The notes below the pieces were generated by a model, which was not told the DNA's origin, did not search any database, and was given only the letters and a program-made list of their open reading frames with translations. Position numbers and translations under genes: made by a program. Of a stretch of 64,000 nucleotides of DNA, positions 32,752-44,245 are shown piece after piece; positions within the stretch are counted from its first letter, which is position 1; every line of letters starts with the position of its first letter. The stretch comes from Henckelia pumila (taxonomy: Eukaryota; Streptophyta; Magnoliopsida; Lamiales; Gesneriaceae): positions 113,786,289 to 113,850,288 of the forward strand of contig NC_133122.1 in the NCBI RefSeq assembly GCF_033568475.1. The letters are read 5' to 3'.

Positions 32752-34145
32752 TGATAAGTGTATTTTATACACTTAATTTATATATGATTTTAATTGTTAA
32801 TTATTTGTTTCGAGCAGATTTATGCTGTGTTTTGTTGTTTTTGTGCTTGCAGAGAATTATTGAAGTTATTTGAAAAATAGAAGAAAAATGAGGAATTAAA
32901 AGAATAAAAGAAAAGAAAAGGAAAAGGAAAAGAAAAGAAGAAAGAAGAGAAAAGAAGAAAAGAACGTACTGAGAAGGAACAGTGATGTGCTTTCTTTAAT
33001 GGGCCAAACATCAGCGCTTGATTTAGCGCTAAAGAGGAGAGGAAGAAGAGCTATCGCGCTTCAAAATAATTGAATTCCAGAAGCTCATGCGCGCCCGCGC
33101 CACTCCATTCGAGCGCCCGCCCCGATCGCTGCCATCTCAGATTTTTATTATTTCGGGCAATTTTTAGGGGCTTGATTTTGTGGGCTTTTGTATGTGATAT
33201 ATATAAGAGATTTTTGTCAGACTTAAGAAAATAGCCGCCACACAAAATACACACATATCAGAGAACAGAGATTGTGATCGTGTGGGATTTCTTGAAGGAT
33301 TTTTTGAGCTTTTACTCGAAGAACGAAGACGGAGATCGATAGTCCGGACACGGCGTCGATGACAAATTTGTTTTCTATCTTTTATTTAATTCTGAATTTA
33401 TGTATGGATTTATGAATTATTGTTTTATTAAGAATTTTATTATGAACTAATTTTTTACAGTCTAGAGGTCGGATAGAACCTGGTGTAGACGCTTTCATGA
33501 ATTTTTGATTTTATTGAATTGAGTTTCTTCTAGATTAATTGTTTTTTCTAGAATTGATTGTCTTTTCAATTATCTGATCAATAATTGATTTGTAATATTT
33601 ATTTGAAATCTGGCACTCGGGAGAGGAGATTTTGAATAGGACCATTAGAAACTACACTGTTAATTATTTATATCGCTCGGGAGAGTGTATAATTTTAACA
33701 GAGCTTTTAAAAAGAACATTGTTTTGAATTGATCACTGCAAGTAGATTCTTAATAGGGATATTGGAATTGAATTGTAGTTGATATATTTTATTCGGAACT
33801 CGGGAGAGGGAATAATACACTTAAGTGTTCTTGGCCATTAATTGATTGAAATTCACGAAGATTAATTAATTAGGATTGATTGTTGTTGAAACTAGGTGAA
33901 ATCTAAGCCTCTAGACCATTATTCTCTGATTGATTATTTCTGCGAGTTGTGTGCGTGCTATCAAAAACATCCTGATTATTTTTATTTATTGCGAATTTCT
34001 AAAATATTGATTTTCTAGATAAAGTTTAGACTATTTTAATTACAAGCACTGAATATTTTCATTTTACACCCTGTGGGATCGATATCTGATTTATTCACTA
34101 TATTAAAACTTGACGCTCGTACGCTTGCGAGTATTTTTCACAACA
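32752..34145 (+). repeat. Element E 3' LTR
   Basis: 1394 bases, same length as the 5' copy, differing by scattered substitutions. The same landmarks recur: purine stretch, GC-rich words, TATA box (33198-33207), three CTCGGGAGAG-type motifs and terminal hairpin. No gene. Confidence 0.95.
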
Positions 34146-34150
34146 ACGTG

Positions 34151-35845
34151 TATCATCATCTTCATATCCAATTTTCAGCAAGGAAATCGAGAATTCAGAT
34201 TTGCAAAGCCAAACATCATCTTCAAACTCCGATATCTCAAGATCCGGCTATCCGATTTTTGATTCGGACATAGCGTTGCGATCCTCTCTTCACGAGCTAC
34301 AATTTGATGTAAGTATCTCCATGAATTAGAATATTTCTAAATTATAATGTTGAGGATCAGAATATGTTGCTTATATGTGATCTTGAGATGATATTGAATG
34401 TATGTTGACGTCGAATCGAAGAACTGATGCCGTATGTAATTTGTTATGAGTTTCCAGCTATGTTCGAACCCTTTATAATTCTGATTTGCTGGTTTAGTGA
34501 TATATTTTAGTTGATATGAAGTGTATATGAAGTTGGTTGGATGTTAGAATTGATTTGGATATTGTTTCGGTTACCGATTTTGTATCGTTACGCCACCGGT
34601 TTATGATTTGAAGCCTTTTTGATGGTTAGTGATTGAGCTGAGTATTAATCGAGCCGTTATTGTTAATGGTAGCATATGTATCCTTCATTTTCAGATTAGT
34701 ATTGAAGGATATCGACTCGAGAATTTCGACTTCGATCGGTGAAGCTTTGAGTGAGGTTTGAAGTTGCTTTGTATTGAAGATTGAGTTGGGAACTTGAATA
34801 GCTTTTGATATGTGTTCTTGATAATATATTTCAGATTTGAAGCATTTCAAGAACAAGAAATACAAATTTATAAGATGACATTGAGGGTCAAGGATTTTGA
34901 AACTCGAGGATGATACTTCTTGAGTTATCCCGCTAAATCACATACTTGTAGATTATTATTCTTGATTTAGAATTATTGTGTTGATCCATTTTAGGTAGTG
35001 GATCTTTATTTGATTTGTATATGATATGATAAGGAATTGATTCTTATGCCAAGGTATGATACAACCTTATTTTTGAGTCAGATATGATGACGATAGATGG
35101 ATATCCACGTCAGGATCGGATACGAATCTTGATGGCAAAAATTTGTTATAAATCAATTCTTGTTATATGCGTTATATTATTCTATTCTTGAGTCGATATG
35201 TTTAGAGTTGGTTTGATGTTATTTTAAAGCATGTATATGTTGATTATACTGAGAATTATGTTCTCACCAGATGTTTCGGCTGTTGTTTTGTTTTGTATGT
35301 GTGCATGACAACAGATGAGACAGGATCTAGACAGGGACATCATGGATAGCTTGGGAGAGAGATTTAGCATGTGGAGAATCGGGTTGAGATGTTTAGTTGC
35401 TGTTAAACCTTGTATTTCTTTTAGTTAGAAACTTGGTTACCTTGGAATTTATCATGTTCATGTTGTGTTGTACCACTTGTGAAAGATTGAGATAACAATA
35501 GCATGTTTAGCTTGAGATTTTGATGTTGTTATCATCACTTTTACCTACCTTGAGTTGTTGAAGTGCAAGAGACATCAAAAATGAGTTTTGACAGCACAAG
35601 AACCAGCTTCAGATTTTGAGCAGGGCATAGCCCGCTCGATCGGCACTTTTGTACCGATCGAGCGGTGCCATGGGGGTTGCTCAACCCGAGCAGCCACCGA
35701 TCAATCGGTACATTATAACCGATCGAGCGGGGATCAAAATTTATAATTTTTTTTTGTGGTTTGGTTCTTGTTTGATCTTTGATCTTAATATCCAATTGAT
35801 ATTAGTTATTGATTAAAATCGAGATTAGCACTCGAGGGCCCTACA
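34151..35845 (+). repeat. Element B 5' LTR, second part
   Basis: Resumes the LTR after Athila E (ACGTG at 34146-34150) and ends GGGCCCTACA. Aligns with 58450-60179, with an indel near 35430 where the 3' LTR carries about 35 more bases. No gene inside. Two adjacent hairpin-forming repeats lie at 35632-35665 and 35697-35730. Confidence 0.95.
35632..35730. repeat. Paired hairpin repeats in element B LTR
   Basis: Hairpin 1: CCGCTCGATCGG, a 10-base spacer, CCGATCGAGCGG (35632-35665). Hairpin 2: 35697-35730 with two mismatches. Both occur in the 3' LTR (59967-60000 and 60032-60065), where hairpin 2 is nearly perfect. Confidence 0.88.
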
Positions 35846-35850
35846 ACAGG

Positions 35851-35862
35851 TGGTATCAGAGC
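35851..35862 (+). other. Element B primer binding site (initiator tRNA-Met)
   Basis: TGGTATCAGAGC five bases after the 5' LTR end, the standard initiator-Met primer site. Bases 35863-36139 are the leader before gag, with no feature recognised. Confidence 0.94.
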
Positions 35863-36139
35863 GTAGGTTCTGGACTGATTATAAATGATTGAGCCGGGTA
35901 GATCGAGTCTTTTTGATTGTTTATTTATTCTTAAAGCATGTTTATGAACTGAACTAATTTACAGCTTTAAGAATTAGATGCTTACTTAATAATCTGATGT
36001 GATTGGAAGCATGTCTTGACTGAGAATGAATCAGAACTCGATCTTTTGAGAAGGCATGATTATGCTAATCAGAGGAGGACTGAAACAGAATGGTTATATC
36101 TGAACTTGAATTGTGTACTAATCTGTTTGATTATCAGAT

Positions 36140-37315
36140 ATGCTTCGACAAACAATTACGAGACTCACAGTTGCAGTTCCTCAGCCAGAATAGGCAGTTA
36201 TAGCACCGACAGTGCCACCAGCAACAGAAATGCCGAGAACAGAGCAGGGTAGTACTTCCAGAGATCCGATGGATGTGACTGCCACTCTTATGGAAACACT
36301 GTTGAAACGATTTCAATCCTTTAAACCGCCAACCTTGAAGGGGACTGAAACTTCTGTAGAGTGTGAGAGTTGGCTAGAGGATATTGATCAGCTATTCGAT
36401 TCTCTTGATTATTCTTATGATAGAAGAATTCGACTTGTGATCCATCAAATGCATGAAATGGCCAAGAGTTGGTGGATTTCTACAAAGAAGGCATTGGAGA
36501 ATCGAGTTACCACTGTTACCTCGTCTGTGTTTAAAACTGCATTTTATCAACGGTTCTTTCCAGTTTCATATAGAAAGGACAAGGGAGCAGAATTTGCTAG
36601 TTTGCAGCGGGGACAATTGAATATCGAAGAGTATGTGGCTAAATTTACAAGTCTACTGAAGTTTGCTCCGCATATTGCTGAAAATGATGAGGCTCAAGCT
36701 GATCAATTCATTAATGGGTTCAATCTGGATGTTTTTACTTTAGTAAATGCGGGAAGACCCAATAACTTTGCAGATGCACTGAATAGAGCGAAAGGGGCTG
36801 AAGCTGGATTACTAAGACAAGGAGGAGCACTGTTTGTTCCACAGCCAGTCATACAAGCCCAAGAGCAGCCACAAATCCCACAACCACCGCCTTGATATGA
36901 AGGAGGAGGTAATAGCAGCGGTAAGAAGAGTTTCTTTAAAGGTAAAGGGAAGAAATTTAAACGTTCTGGAGGTAGTTCATCAAGCTTGAGTGGATCCAAA
37001 TAGTTCAAGGCTGGACAGAAGTCTAGTACTTCTGAGGTGTACTATAACAAATGTGGAGGTCGTCATGCCAGCGACTAGTGTCGAGGAGTGTTTGGCAGCT
37101 GTCATATTTGTAATCAGACGGGACATTTTGCGAGAGTTTGCCCACAATTTGGTTCTGGAAGTTCACAAGGTGCAGGGTCATAGAGATCAGTGGCTCAACC
37201 TGAAAGACAAGAATCTTCGGTTCATTCATTCCAACCACAATCTCAGCAACAAGGTAGACAAGGAGGAAGCCAGACAGTGAGTCAACCTCCGAGATAGCAA
37301 GCTCGAGTCTTTGCT
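36140..37315 (+). pseudogene. gag: Element B gag, broken
   Basis: The ATG at 36140 (MLRQTITRLTV) starts the frame. A TAG follows at about 36191, where CAG is likely ancestral, then 227 clean codons with the Retrotrans_gag domain: PPTLKGTETSVECESWLEDI, MAKSWWISTKKALENRV, FYQRFFPVSYRKDKGAEF, EYVAKFTSLLKFAPHIAE. A proline tail ends at a TGA (36893). A basic G/S/K-rich linker and a CCHC knuckle (CHICNQTGHFARVC) follow at about 37098-37142. More TAG stops lie in the linker, mostly where Gln is expected. Gag would form the particle shell. Confidence 0.92.
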
Positions 37316-37855
37316 TTGACTGAGGAGCAGGCACAGGCATCACCTGATGATGTGATAGAAGGTACTTGCTCTCTTTGTGGTTATCCTGCTTATGTGCTAG
37401 TAGATACTGGTGCTTCACACACCTTTATTTCTGAACAATTTGCGATATTGCATTCATTACCCGTCGAACCATTAGCTGCTATAGTATCTATTTCTTCACA
37501 TTTGGGGAAAGGTATTGTGTCCATGAAATCAGTCAAAAATTGTATACTGCAGTGTGAAGGTAATGAGATAGAGATAGGCTGTATTGTGCTTGGCTTGTCA
37601 GACTTTGATTGTATAATCGGTATAGACATGTTAACCAAGTACATGGCTACAATTGATTGTGTTCAGAAAGTTGTACAGTTCAGACCTGAGATGGCAGATG
37701 AATGGAGATTCTATGGAAAAGGTTCAAAATCTCGAATTCCTTTGATACATGTTCAATATATGACATGTTTATTGCAGAAAGGAGCAGAGAGATTCCTTGT
37801 ATATGCAGTAGATGTGCTGAAAAATAGCCCAAAATTGGCTAATTTGCCAATGGTT
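37316..37855 (+). pseudogene. Element B protease
   Basis: Retropepsin joined to RT in one 283-codon frame (37316-38167). The active site [13 protein letters not shown] is at about 37395-37435, the hydrophobic flap follows, and [13 protein letters not shown] at about 37595 corresponds to the conserved second part. The domain looks intact by eye; it counts as a pseudogene because both flanks are broken. Unlike T1 there is no extra sequence between gag and protease. Confidence 0.9.
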
Positions 37856-38921
37856 AGTGAATTTGATGATGTCTTTCCCGATGAGATTCCAGGATTGCCT
37901 CCTTTTCGAGATATAGACTTCAGCATTGAATTGATTCCAGGTACGCAACCTATTTCGAAAGCACCTTACCGAATGACACCAATTGAACTAAAAGAGTTGA
38001 AAGAACAGTTGGAAGATCTCTTGGCTAAAGGGTACATTAGATCGAGTGTTTCTCCTTGGGGCGCACCGGTACTTTTTGTACGAAAGAAGGACGGAACAAT
38101 GAGACTTTGCATCGACTACCGACAACTGAATAAAGCAACGGTAAAGAATCGTTACCATTTACCTTGAATTGATGATTTATTTGACCATTTGCGGGGTTCG
38201 TCGATATATTATAAGATAGATTTGAGGTCCCGATACCATAAATTGAGAGTACGAGATGAAGATGTCTCTAAAACTACTTTTCAAACGAGGTATGGTCACT
38301 TTGAATTCATTGTTATGCCGTTTGGTTTAACGAATGCTCCAGCGGTATTTATGGGTCTTATGAATCGAGTGTTTTAGAATTATCTTGATGATTTTGTTAT
38401 CATATTTATTGATGATATTCTGATTTATTCTAAAAATTTGTGTGATCATGCTGACCATTTGAGAACAGTTCTGAAGACGTTAAGAGCAGAGAGATTGTAT
38501 GCTAAGTTATAAAAGTGTGAATTTTGGTTGCGGAAGGTAGTATTTCTCGGGCATATTATATCTGGAGATGGTATTTCTGTTGATCCGAGCAAGGTAGAAG
38601 CAGTGATCAGTTGTCCTAGACCGACGTTTGTACCAGAGATACGGAGTTTTATGGGTTTAGCAGGTTATTATCGTCGCTTTATTAAAGATTTTTCAAGTAT
38701 TGCCAAACCTATTACTCAACTTACTCATAAGAATGCACCGTATATCTGGACTGAAGCTTGTGAAGACAGTTTTATTGAGTTGAAGAAGAGGCTAACGAGT
38801 GCACCAGTCTTGATTATTCCTTCAGGTACTGGTTATTTCACTGTTTATTGTGATGCTTCTCATAGGGGACTAGGATGTGTGCTTATGCAGAAAGAACATG
38901 TTGTTGCTTATGCTTCAAGAC
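37856..38921 (+). pseudogene. Element B RT and first part of RNase H
   Basis: RT begins [16 protein letters not shown] and runs through [20 protein letters not shown] and [22 protein letters not shown] at about 38165 stands where Arg (CGA) is expected. [10 protein letters not shown] and the catalytic FIDDILIYS (about 38404-38430) follow, with a TAG after NRVF (38376) and a TAA after AKL (38510). RNase H starts near 38760 ([20 protein letters not shown]) and is cut after YASR by the MITE, with the duplicated target TTCAAGAC at 38914-38921. Confidence 0.93.
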
Positions 38922-39365
38922 TAGGGGTGCAAACGAACCGAATCGAGCCGAATAATGATAAAATTTTAAGGTTCGAATTCGGCTCGATAAGAGTATATTC
39001 GAGTTTGAGCTCGATTTGAAGTTCGATAATTTCAAATATTTTGGCTCAAGTTCGGCTCGAAATTAAGTTCGAGTTCGAGTTCGGTTCGATATATTCGAAC
39101 CTATTCGTGAACTATTCGGATATTATGGTTCGAAAGCTCGAAATGTATATATATTATTATATTATTATATTATATTAATTAAATATTAAGGCTCGCGAAC
39201 TATTCGCGAACTATCGAACAGAGTAATTTCGGCTCGAGCTCGGCTCGAAAAAAAGTTCTAACATGTTCAAATTCGGCTCGAGTTCGATAAGCTCGAATAC
39301 GAATCAAATATTTATCGAGCGGGCTCGTAAATCTCATGAACAGGTTCGGTTCATTTGCACCCCTA
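38922..39365. mobile_element. hAT-type MITE, 444 bp
   Basis: Terminal inverted repeats TAGGGGTGCAAACGAACCGAA at the left and its near-perfect complement at the right (one mismatch over 21). It is flanked by 8-base direct repeats TTCAAGAC (38914-38921) and TTTGAGAC (39366-39373), differing at two positions. The 8-bp TSD and the TAGGG ends fit the hAT superfamily. The inside is AT-rich with many GTTCGA/TCGAAC words and subterminal inverted repeats; there is no transposase. Removing it and one TSD restores the RNase H frame of element B. Confidence 0.9.
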
Positions 39366-40296
39366 TTTGAGACAACTGAAGCCACATGAGACTAGATATA
39401 CAATTCATGATCTTGAATTGGCCGCTATTGTCTTTGCATTGATGATACGACAATATTATCTGTACGCTGAGAAGTTTGAGATTTATTCTGATCATAAGAG
39501 TCTGAAATATCTGTTTTCGCAATTTGAATTGAATATGAGGCAACGAAGATTGCTAGATTTACTGAAGGACTTTGATTGCGAGATCAAATATTATCCAAGA
39601 AAGTCAAATGATGCTGCATATGCCATAAGTAGGAAGGTATGTGCTTTATCCTTATCTACTGTAGGTGTATCTAGTTTGATTGAAGATTGTTGTATTTCTG
39701 GATTGACATTTGAGACAGATATGAAGCGTATTCGAGTTTGTGCTATTCGAGCTGAGCCCGAGTTGTTGATTCGAATTAAAGATGCACAGAAAGAAGATCA
39801 GAGTATTCAGAAATCCGTTGAAATTGTTAAGTTTGGACATCAATTCGAGTATAAGGTTAGTTATGAGGATATGCTATATGTGAATAACCAACTTGTTGTT
39901 CCAGCGATTGCAGATTTAAAACAGAATATCTTGAAAGAAGCGCATTGCAGTAGATTCAGTATTCATCCAGGTGGCAGGAAAATGTATAATGATTTGAAGA
40001 ACCATTATTGGTGGAAACATATGAAATCAGATGTCACTGAATACATATCTAAATGTATGAATTGCCAATAGGTAAGGCTGAGAGAAAGAATCCTGGTGGT
40101 CTATTACAGAGTTTATCTATTCCTGAATGGAAGTGGGATCACATTTTCATGGATTTTGTGACAAAATTGCCACGTTCATCCCGAGGTTGTGAAGATTTTG
40201 GGTGATTATTGATAGATTGACAAAATCAGCATGCTTTATTCCATATCGAATGACGTATAGACATGATCAAATGACAGAAATATACGTCAGAGAAGT
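39366..40296 (+). pseudogene. Element B RNase H end, integrase finger and start of core
   Basis: RNase H resumes with [20 protein letters not shown] and [20 protein letters not shown]. The linker leads to the integrase HHCC finger ([18 protein letters not shown] to YISKCMNCQ) at about 39943-40070. A TAG follows where Gln is expected, then a one-base loss near 40075 and another near 40200. The core starts with [13 protein letters not shown] (first catalytic Asp) and [12 protein letters not shown]. It is cut at REV by copia D, with GAAGT duplicated at 40292-40296. Confidence 0.92.
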
Positions 40297-41012
40297 TGTT
40301 GGAAAACTGGCGTTCAGATCAATCACGATTGATACCCGGTGCAGCGGAAGTTTAAAAATTTTATTATGGAACAATTCCATAGTGTAGGTATCAACCGTTT
40401 AACGATTAAATTGTAAGTGTGTGTAAAATTAAATAACTATTATTAAATTTTACCTTCAATCTCGAAGCGAGATTATTGGACACCACACAGATTTCTCTGC
40501 GCTTCTTGTATCTCCCTGGAACTGATGAACAAGCTTTCCTTCAATCAGGTCCACGAATAGAGGTTTAATCCCTCTGATAGATTGCACTAGAAAATCTATC
40601 AGAAGTTTTCTACGAAGAGAATAAACGAATTTGATTCGCTATTCCAGACTGCAATTCAAAATCACAGACCGGAATTTCTCACGCAGAGAAGGGAGGGGCG
40701 GCCGAATTTGAGAGAGAGGAGGCTAGGGTTTTCGAAAAAACTGTCTCAAATTATGACCTGTTGTGTGTAATTTCTGTACTGCAATAACTTATTTATAATG
40801 CAGGCCACTAACACCTTAGGGCCCATTAGTCATAAGTTGAGGCCCGACAAGCAAAGCCCGCATGTTCAGAAATTATTATAAAATTCATCGTGACTCCGAT
40901 TGATGAACCGATTTCACCAATGTGCACAGAAACCATTTCTGCACATTTTAAAGTCAAGATAAATTTTCCTGAATCCGAATTCAGTGATTTCCAAAAATGT
41001 ACATCCCTATGT
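40297..41012 (-). repeat. Element D 3' LTR, truncated
   Basis: Matches 55389-56105 almost base for base, then joins RNase H sequence at 41011-41012, where both parents share GT. About 1.1 kb of LTR, the polypurine tract and the last part of RNase H are missing. Confidence 0.94.
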
Positions 41013-41516
41013 GGTGGAATCCGCTGTGGTGTCCTGCTTGGAACTCTTCCAAGAGACAGCACCGCCATTGAGCATGAACACAAATCCAGAGGTTGACTTC
41101 GAGTCATCCACGTCACTTTGGAAGCTAGAGTCGGTATAGCCTTCCAATTTCAGATCTCGTCCTCCATATACCATGAACATATTCTTAGTCCTTCGTAAGT
41201 ACTTAAGAATGTCCTTCACGGCTTTCCAATGCAATTGACCAGGATTAGCCTGATATCTGCTCGTGACACTCAGAGCAAATGCTACATCCGGTCTGGTAGA
41301 TATCATCTTATACATGATACTACCTATAGCTGACGCATATGGTACATGTGTCATATTCTCTATCTCTGCATCAGTCTTGGGACACATAGACTTGGATAAA
41401 GAAACTCCATGACACATGGGTAGATGTCCTCTCTTGGACCCATCCATTGAAAACCGTTTCAATATGGTGTCGATGTAGGTTGATTGAGTGAGTCCTATCA
41501 TTCTTTTAGATCTATC
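41011..41516 (-). pseudogene. Element D RT end and RNase H start (3' fragment)
   Basis: Minus-strand copia fragment: SKRMIGLTQSTYIDTILKRF, PYASAIGSIMYKMISTRPDV, YTDSSFQSDVDDSKSTSGFV, SWKSSKQDTTADSTT. It is nearly identical to 48470-48960 of D'. It is cut on the right by D' (CTATC at 41512-41516 against GTATC at 51186-51190, one mismatch) and on the left by the deletion into the LTR. The RNase H half with the second and third catalytic acids is gone. Confidence 0.93.
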
Positions 41517-43377
41517 TGTAAGAGTAGGTGCCCATTGAGCCAACTGTGTGGCTATGGGCTTTGATGACTCTTTGTATAAACAATCTTTTGTTTAATATTA
41601 TTTACACTTTTATGGCAATGACTTTATATTACTTCATATTGTTATATTGTGATATACTATTGTTGTTTTGATAAAGACCTTGAATATACTATAGTGTATG
41701 TAAGATGTGGTAGAACATAGAGATATCTATCATGAAATACATCTTATAGTCACTGTATATTCTAAAAACCGTTCCTAGTCGATTGAGCCGTCCGATAATA
41801 AGGATAAGGATCGCTCGAGTTTGAGACTAGCATTTGCGATGCGGAGTACCACGTTTCATTGGTAGGGAACATGGAGATGTTCGAAGCATGCAAATGGATA
41901 TTCATAGGATGAATAATCGAACTACCCTATCCGGACTTTCCAAGTGGTTATCACTTATCGAGTGGATAAAGTCCGCGGTTTTGGTTGTACACCATTAGTC
42001 CTTACGACTTGAAACATCATGGAGACTCTATATGCTAGTGCTGTGCTTTGACTCGTTTACCGACTCTATGGGGGTCATCAGGTGTCGAGATTGGGTACAG
42101 TTACGACACATATAGGAGTCAATGCATTGTTGTCAAGGATTCACCACATACTTGCGAGTGTGGATATCCTATGCGATCTGAGGAGATATTAGTGTGACAA
42201 ATCTCTGGCCAGAGTACTTGATGTGATTTAAGAAATGGTTTCTTAGTAGCACATGCGATGTCACTAATTTGATCTTCAAGATGCATTGCATAGTTATCGA
42301 ATCTTGAGCGACTCTCGATATACCAATGGTTGTTGATTCGATCGGGATATATGGATGAAGGGACCGTACTGTACGCTAACCAAAATCTACTGGTTCTTGT
42401 AGGCACTATCAGTGATACCTAGGGAATCATGGGGCGATGTTTGCTTGGCGCTTTACCATGATTCGTTGGGCAAGTCGGAAAGTGTTGTTCCGAGTCACAA
42501 GGAGTTGTGAGCCCACGGCTAGCTGTATCCCTGAACCATTGAGGGTCACACAGTGTAATGGAGTTTTAATCCCCGTTGAGATAGTTAAATTTAAAGAGTT
42601 AAATTTAATGAACTAAGGAGTTGGACTTCTTAAATAAGAGTAAGGGAGTAGGATTTCCTAAAATGACATAGGGATGGACATTTTTGGAAACCACTGAATT
42701 CGGATTCAGGAAAATTTATCTTGACTTTAAAATGTGCAGAAATGGTTTCTGTGCACATTGGTGAAATCGGTTCATCAATCGGAGTCACGATGAATTTTAT
42801 ATTAATTTCTGAACGTGCGGGCTTTGCTTGTCGGGCCCTAGCTTATGACTAATGGGCCCTAAGGTGTTAGTGGCCTGCATTATAAATAAGTTATTGCAGT
42901 ACAGAAATTACACACAACAGGTCATTATTTTGAGAGCAAAATTTCGAACCCTAGCCTCTCTCATAATTAAATCGGCCGAACCCTCCTTGCTCTGTCAGAG
43001 AAATTCCGGTCTGTGATTTTTGAATTGCAGCCAGGAATAACGAATCAGATTCGTTTAATCTCTTCGCAGAAAACTTCTGATAGATTTTCTAGTGCAATCT
43101 ATCAGAGGGATTTAAACCCCATTCGTGGACCTGATTGAAGGAGTTCATCAGTTCCTGGGAGATACAAGAAGCGCAGAGAAATCTGTGTGGTGTCCATTAA
43201 TCTCGATTCGAGATTGAAGGTAAAATTTAATAATAGTTATTTAATTTTACACACACAAATAATTTAATCGTTAAACGGTTGATACCCACACTATGGAATT
43301 GTTCCATAATAAAATTTTTAAACTTCCGCTGCACCGGGTATCAATCGTGATTGATCTGAGAGCACTGTTTTCCAACA
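41517..43377 (+). repeat. Element D' 5' LTR
   Basis: 1861 bases, TGTAAGAGTAGG to TTTTCCAACA. Nearly identical to 49328-51185. TATA box TATAAATA at 42881-42888. No gene; short frames on the minus strand recur in every LTR copy but show no conservation beyond the DNA. Confidence 0.96.
42881..42888 (+). promoter_or_regulatory. TATA box in element D' 5' LTR
   Basis: TATAAATA, kept in all full LTRs of the family in this window. Transcription would start shortly downstream within the LTR. Confidence 0.65.
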
Positions 43378-43378
43378 G

Positions 43379-43391
43379 TGGTATCAGAGCC
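43379..43391 (+). other. Element D' primer binding site (initiator tRNA-Met)
   Basis: TGGTATCAGAGCC, one base after the LTR end. Confidence 0.95.
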
Positions 43392-43497
43392 ATGTTGCTC
43401 AGATCAAACGATTAAATTAATCGATTGTACAAAATTTTTGAATCTCGGTTTTTGGAAAACAAAATAAATATTTTTAAATAAAAAATTTTTTTTCCGG

Positions 43498-43870
43498 GGC
43501 AAAACCCGGGCAGCGATTGGATCGCTGCCCGGTGGGGCAGCAATTGTTGCTGCCCCGGGTGGCGCACGGCGCCGCCCAAAGGGGGCGCACGGCGCCGCCC
43601 TGGACGGCGCCCGTCGCCGCCCAGGGCGGCGCACGGCGCCGCCCAGGGCAGCGCTGTGCGCTGCCCAGCGCAGCGCTGGGAGCTGCGCAGGGCAGCGCTC
43701 GGCGCTGCCCAGGGCGGCGCACAGCGCCGCCCAGGGGCGGCGTTCGGCGCCGCCCAGGACGGCGCACGCGCCGCCAGGGCAGCGAGAGTGCTGCCCTAAG
43801 GGGGCAGCCGGGCTGCCCCCGGCCCGCGCCCCGGGTGCGGCCGGCCCGGGAGTGTCCCGGGCGGCCCGCG
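43498..43870. repeat. GC-rich palindromic minisatellite
   Basis: Irregular tandem repeats built on GGCGCACGGCGCCGCCCAGG and a variant GGCAGCGCTCGGCGCTGCCC, each nearly self-complementary, so the RNA would fold into successive hairpins. It contrasts sharply with AT-rich flanks. Confidence 0.85.
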
Positions 43871-44111
43871 GGAAAAATTTTATTTTTATTTAAAAAATTA
43901 ATTTTAATGTGTTGAAATTTTATTTTTGGTCCGGTCAAAAATTGTTTTTGATTGGTTCACGAGATTTCGGATCGAATTGTTCGAGTCCGTAAATTTTAAA
44001 AATTGATTTTTGGATAAATTTGAATTTTTGGAAAATTTTAATATTTTATCCTTAAATTGAATTTTGAAATCAATTATTTTTGGTACAATTGATGATAAGA
44101 TATGATCTTAT

Positions 44112-44245
44112 GATATATTAAGTAAAATATGATTTTATTTGTAAAATTGGATTTTATAGATAAAATATGATTTTATTTGATATAGAGATAAAATATGATT
44201 TTATATGTGAAATGAGATTTTATATATAAAATATGATTTTATCTT
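44112..44245. repeat. AT-rich palindrome array
   Basis: About five copies of ATAAAATATGATTTTAT or close variants. A matching array is present on the minus strand in D at about 54860-55010. Confidence 0.8.

Larger units (their letters stand above)
14409..34145 (+). mobile_element. Element E: Athila-type Ty3 element lacking RT, RNase H and integrase
   Basis: Plus-strand element inserted in the 5' LTR of B and flanked by ACGTG (14404-14408 and 34146-34150). Both LTRs are 1394 bases. The primer site matches tRNA-Asp, a mark of the Athila group, and Gag matches Athila by its signature blocks. The protein-coding part holds gag and protease only; after protease the sequence passes directly to the GGGAGGAAACCCAAG block normally downstream of pol. 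It must have depended on another Athila for enzymes. It was later invaded by C, solo LTR S and a LINE. Confidence 0.95.

Noticed and set aside
36990..37418. Small frames on both strands around the element B gag-protease junction
   Set aside because: Shadows of the broken gag linker in other phases; the correct frame has the CCHC knuckle.
43404..43938. Long Arg/Ala/Pro-rich reading frames on both strands
   Set aside because: They lie wholly in the GC-rich palindromic repeat of the D' leader, where stop codons are rare by composition. Both strands and several frames are open, and no domain is visible.
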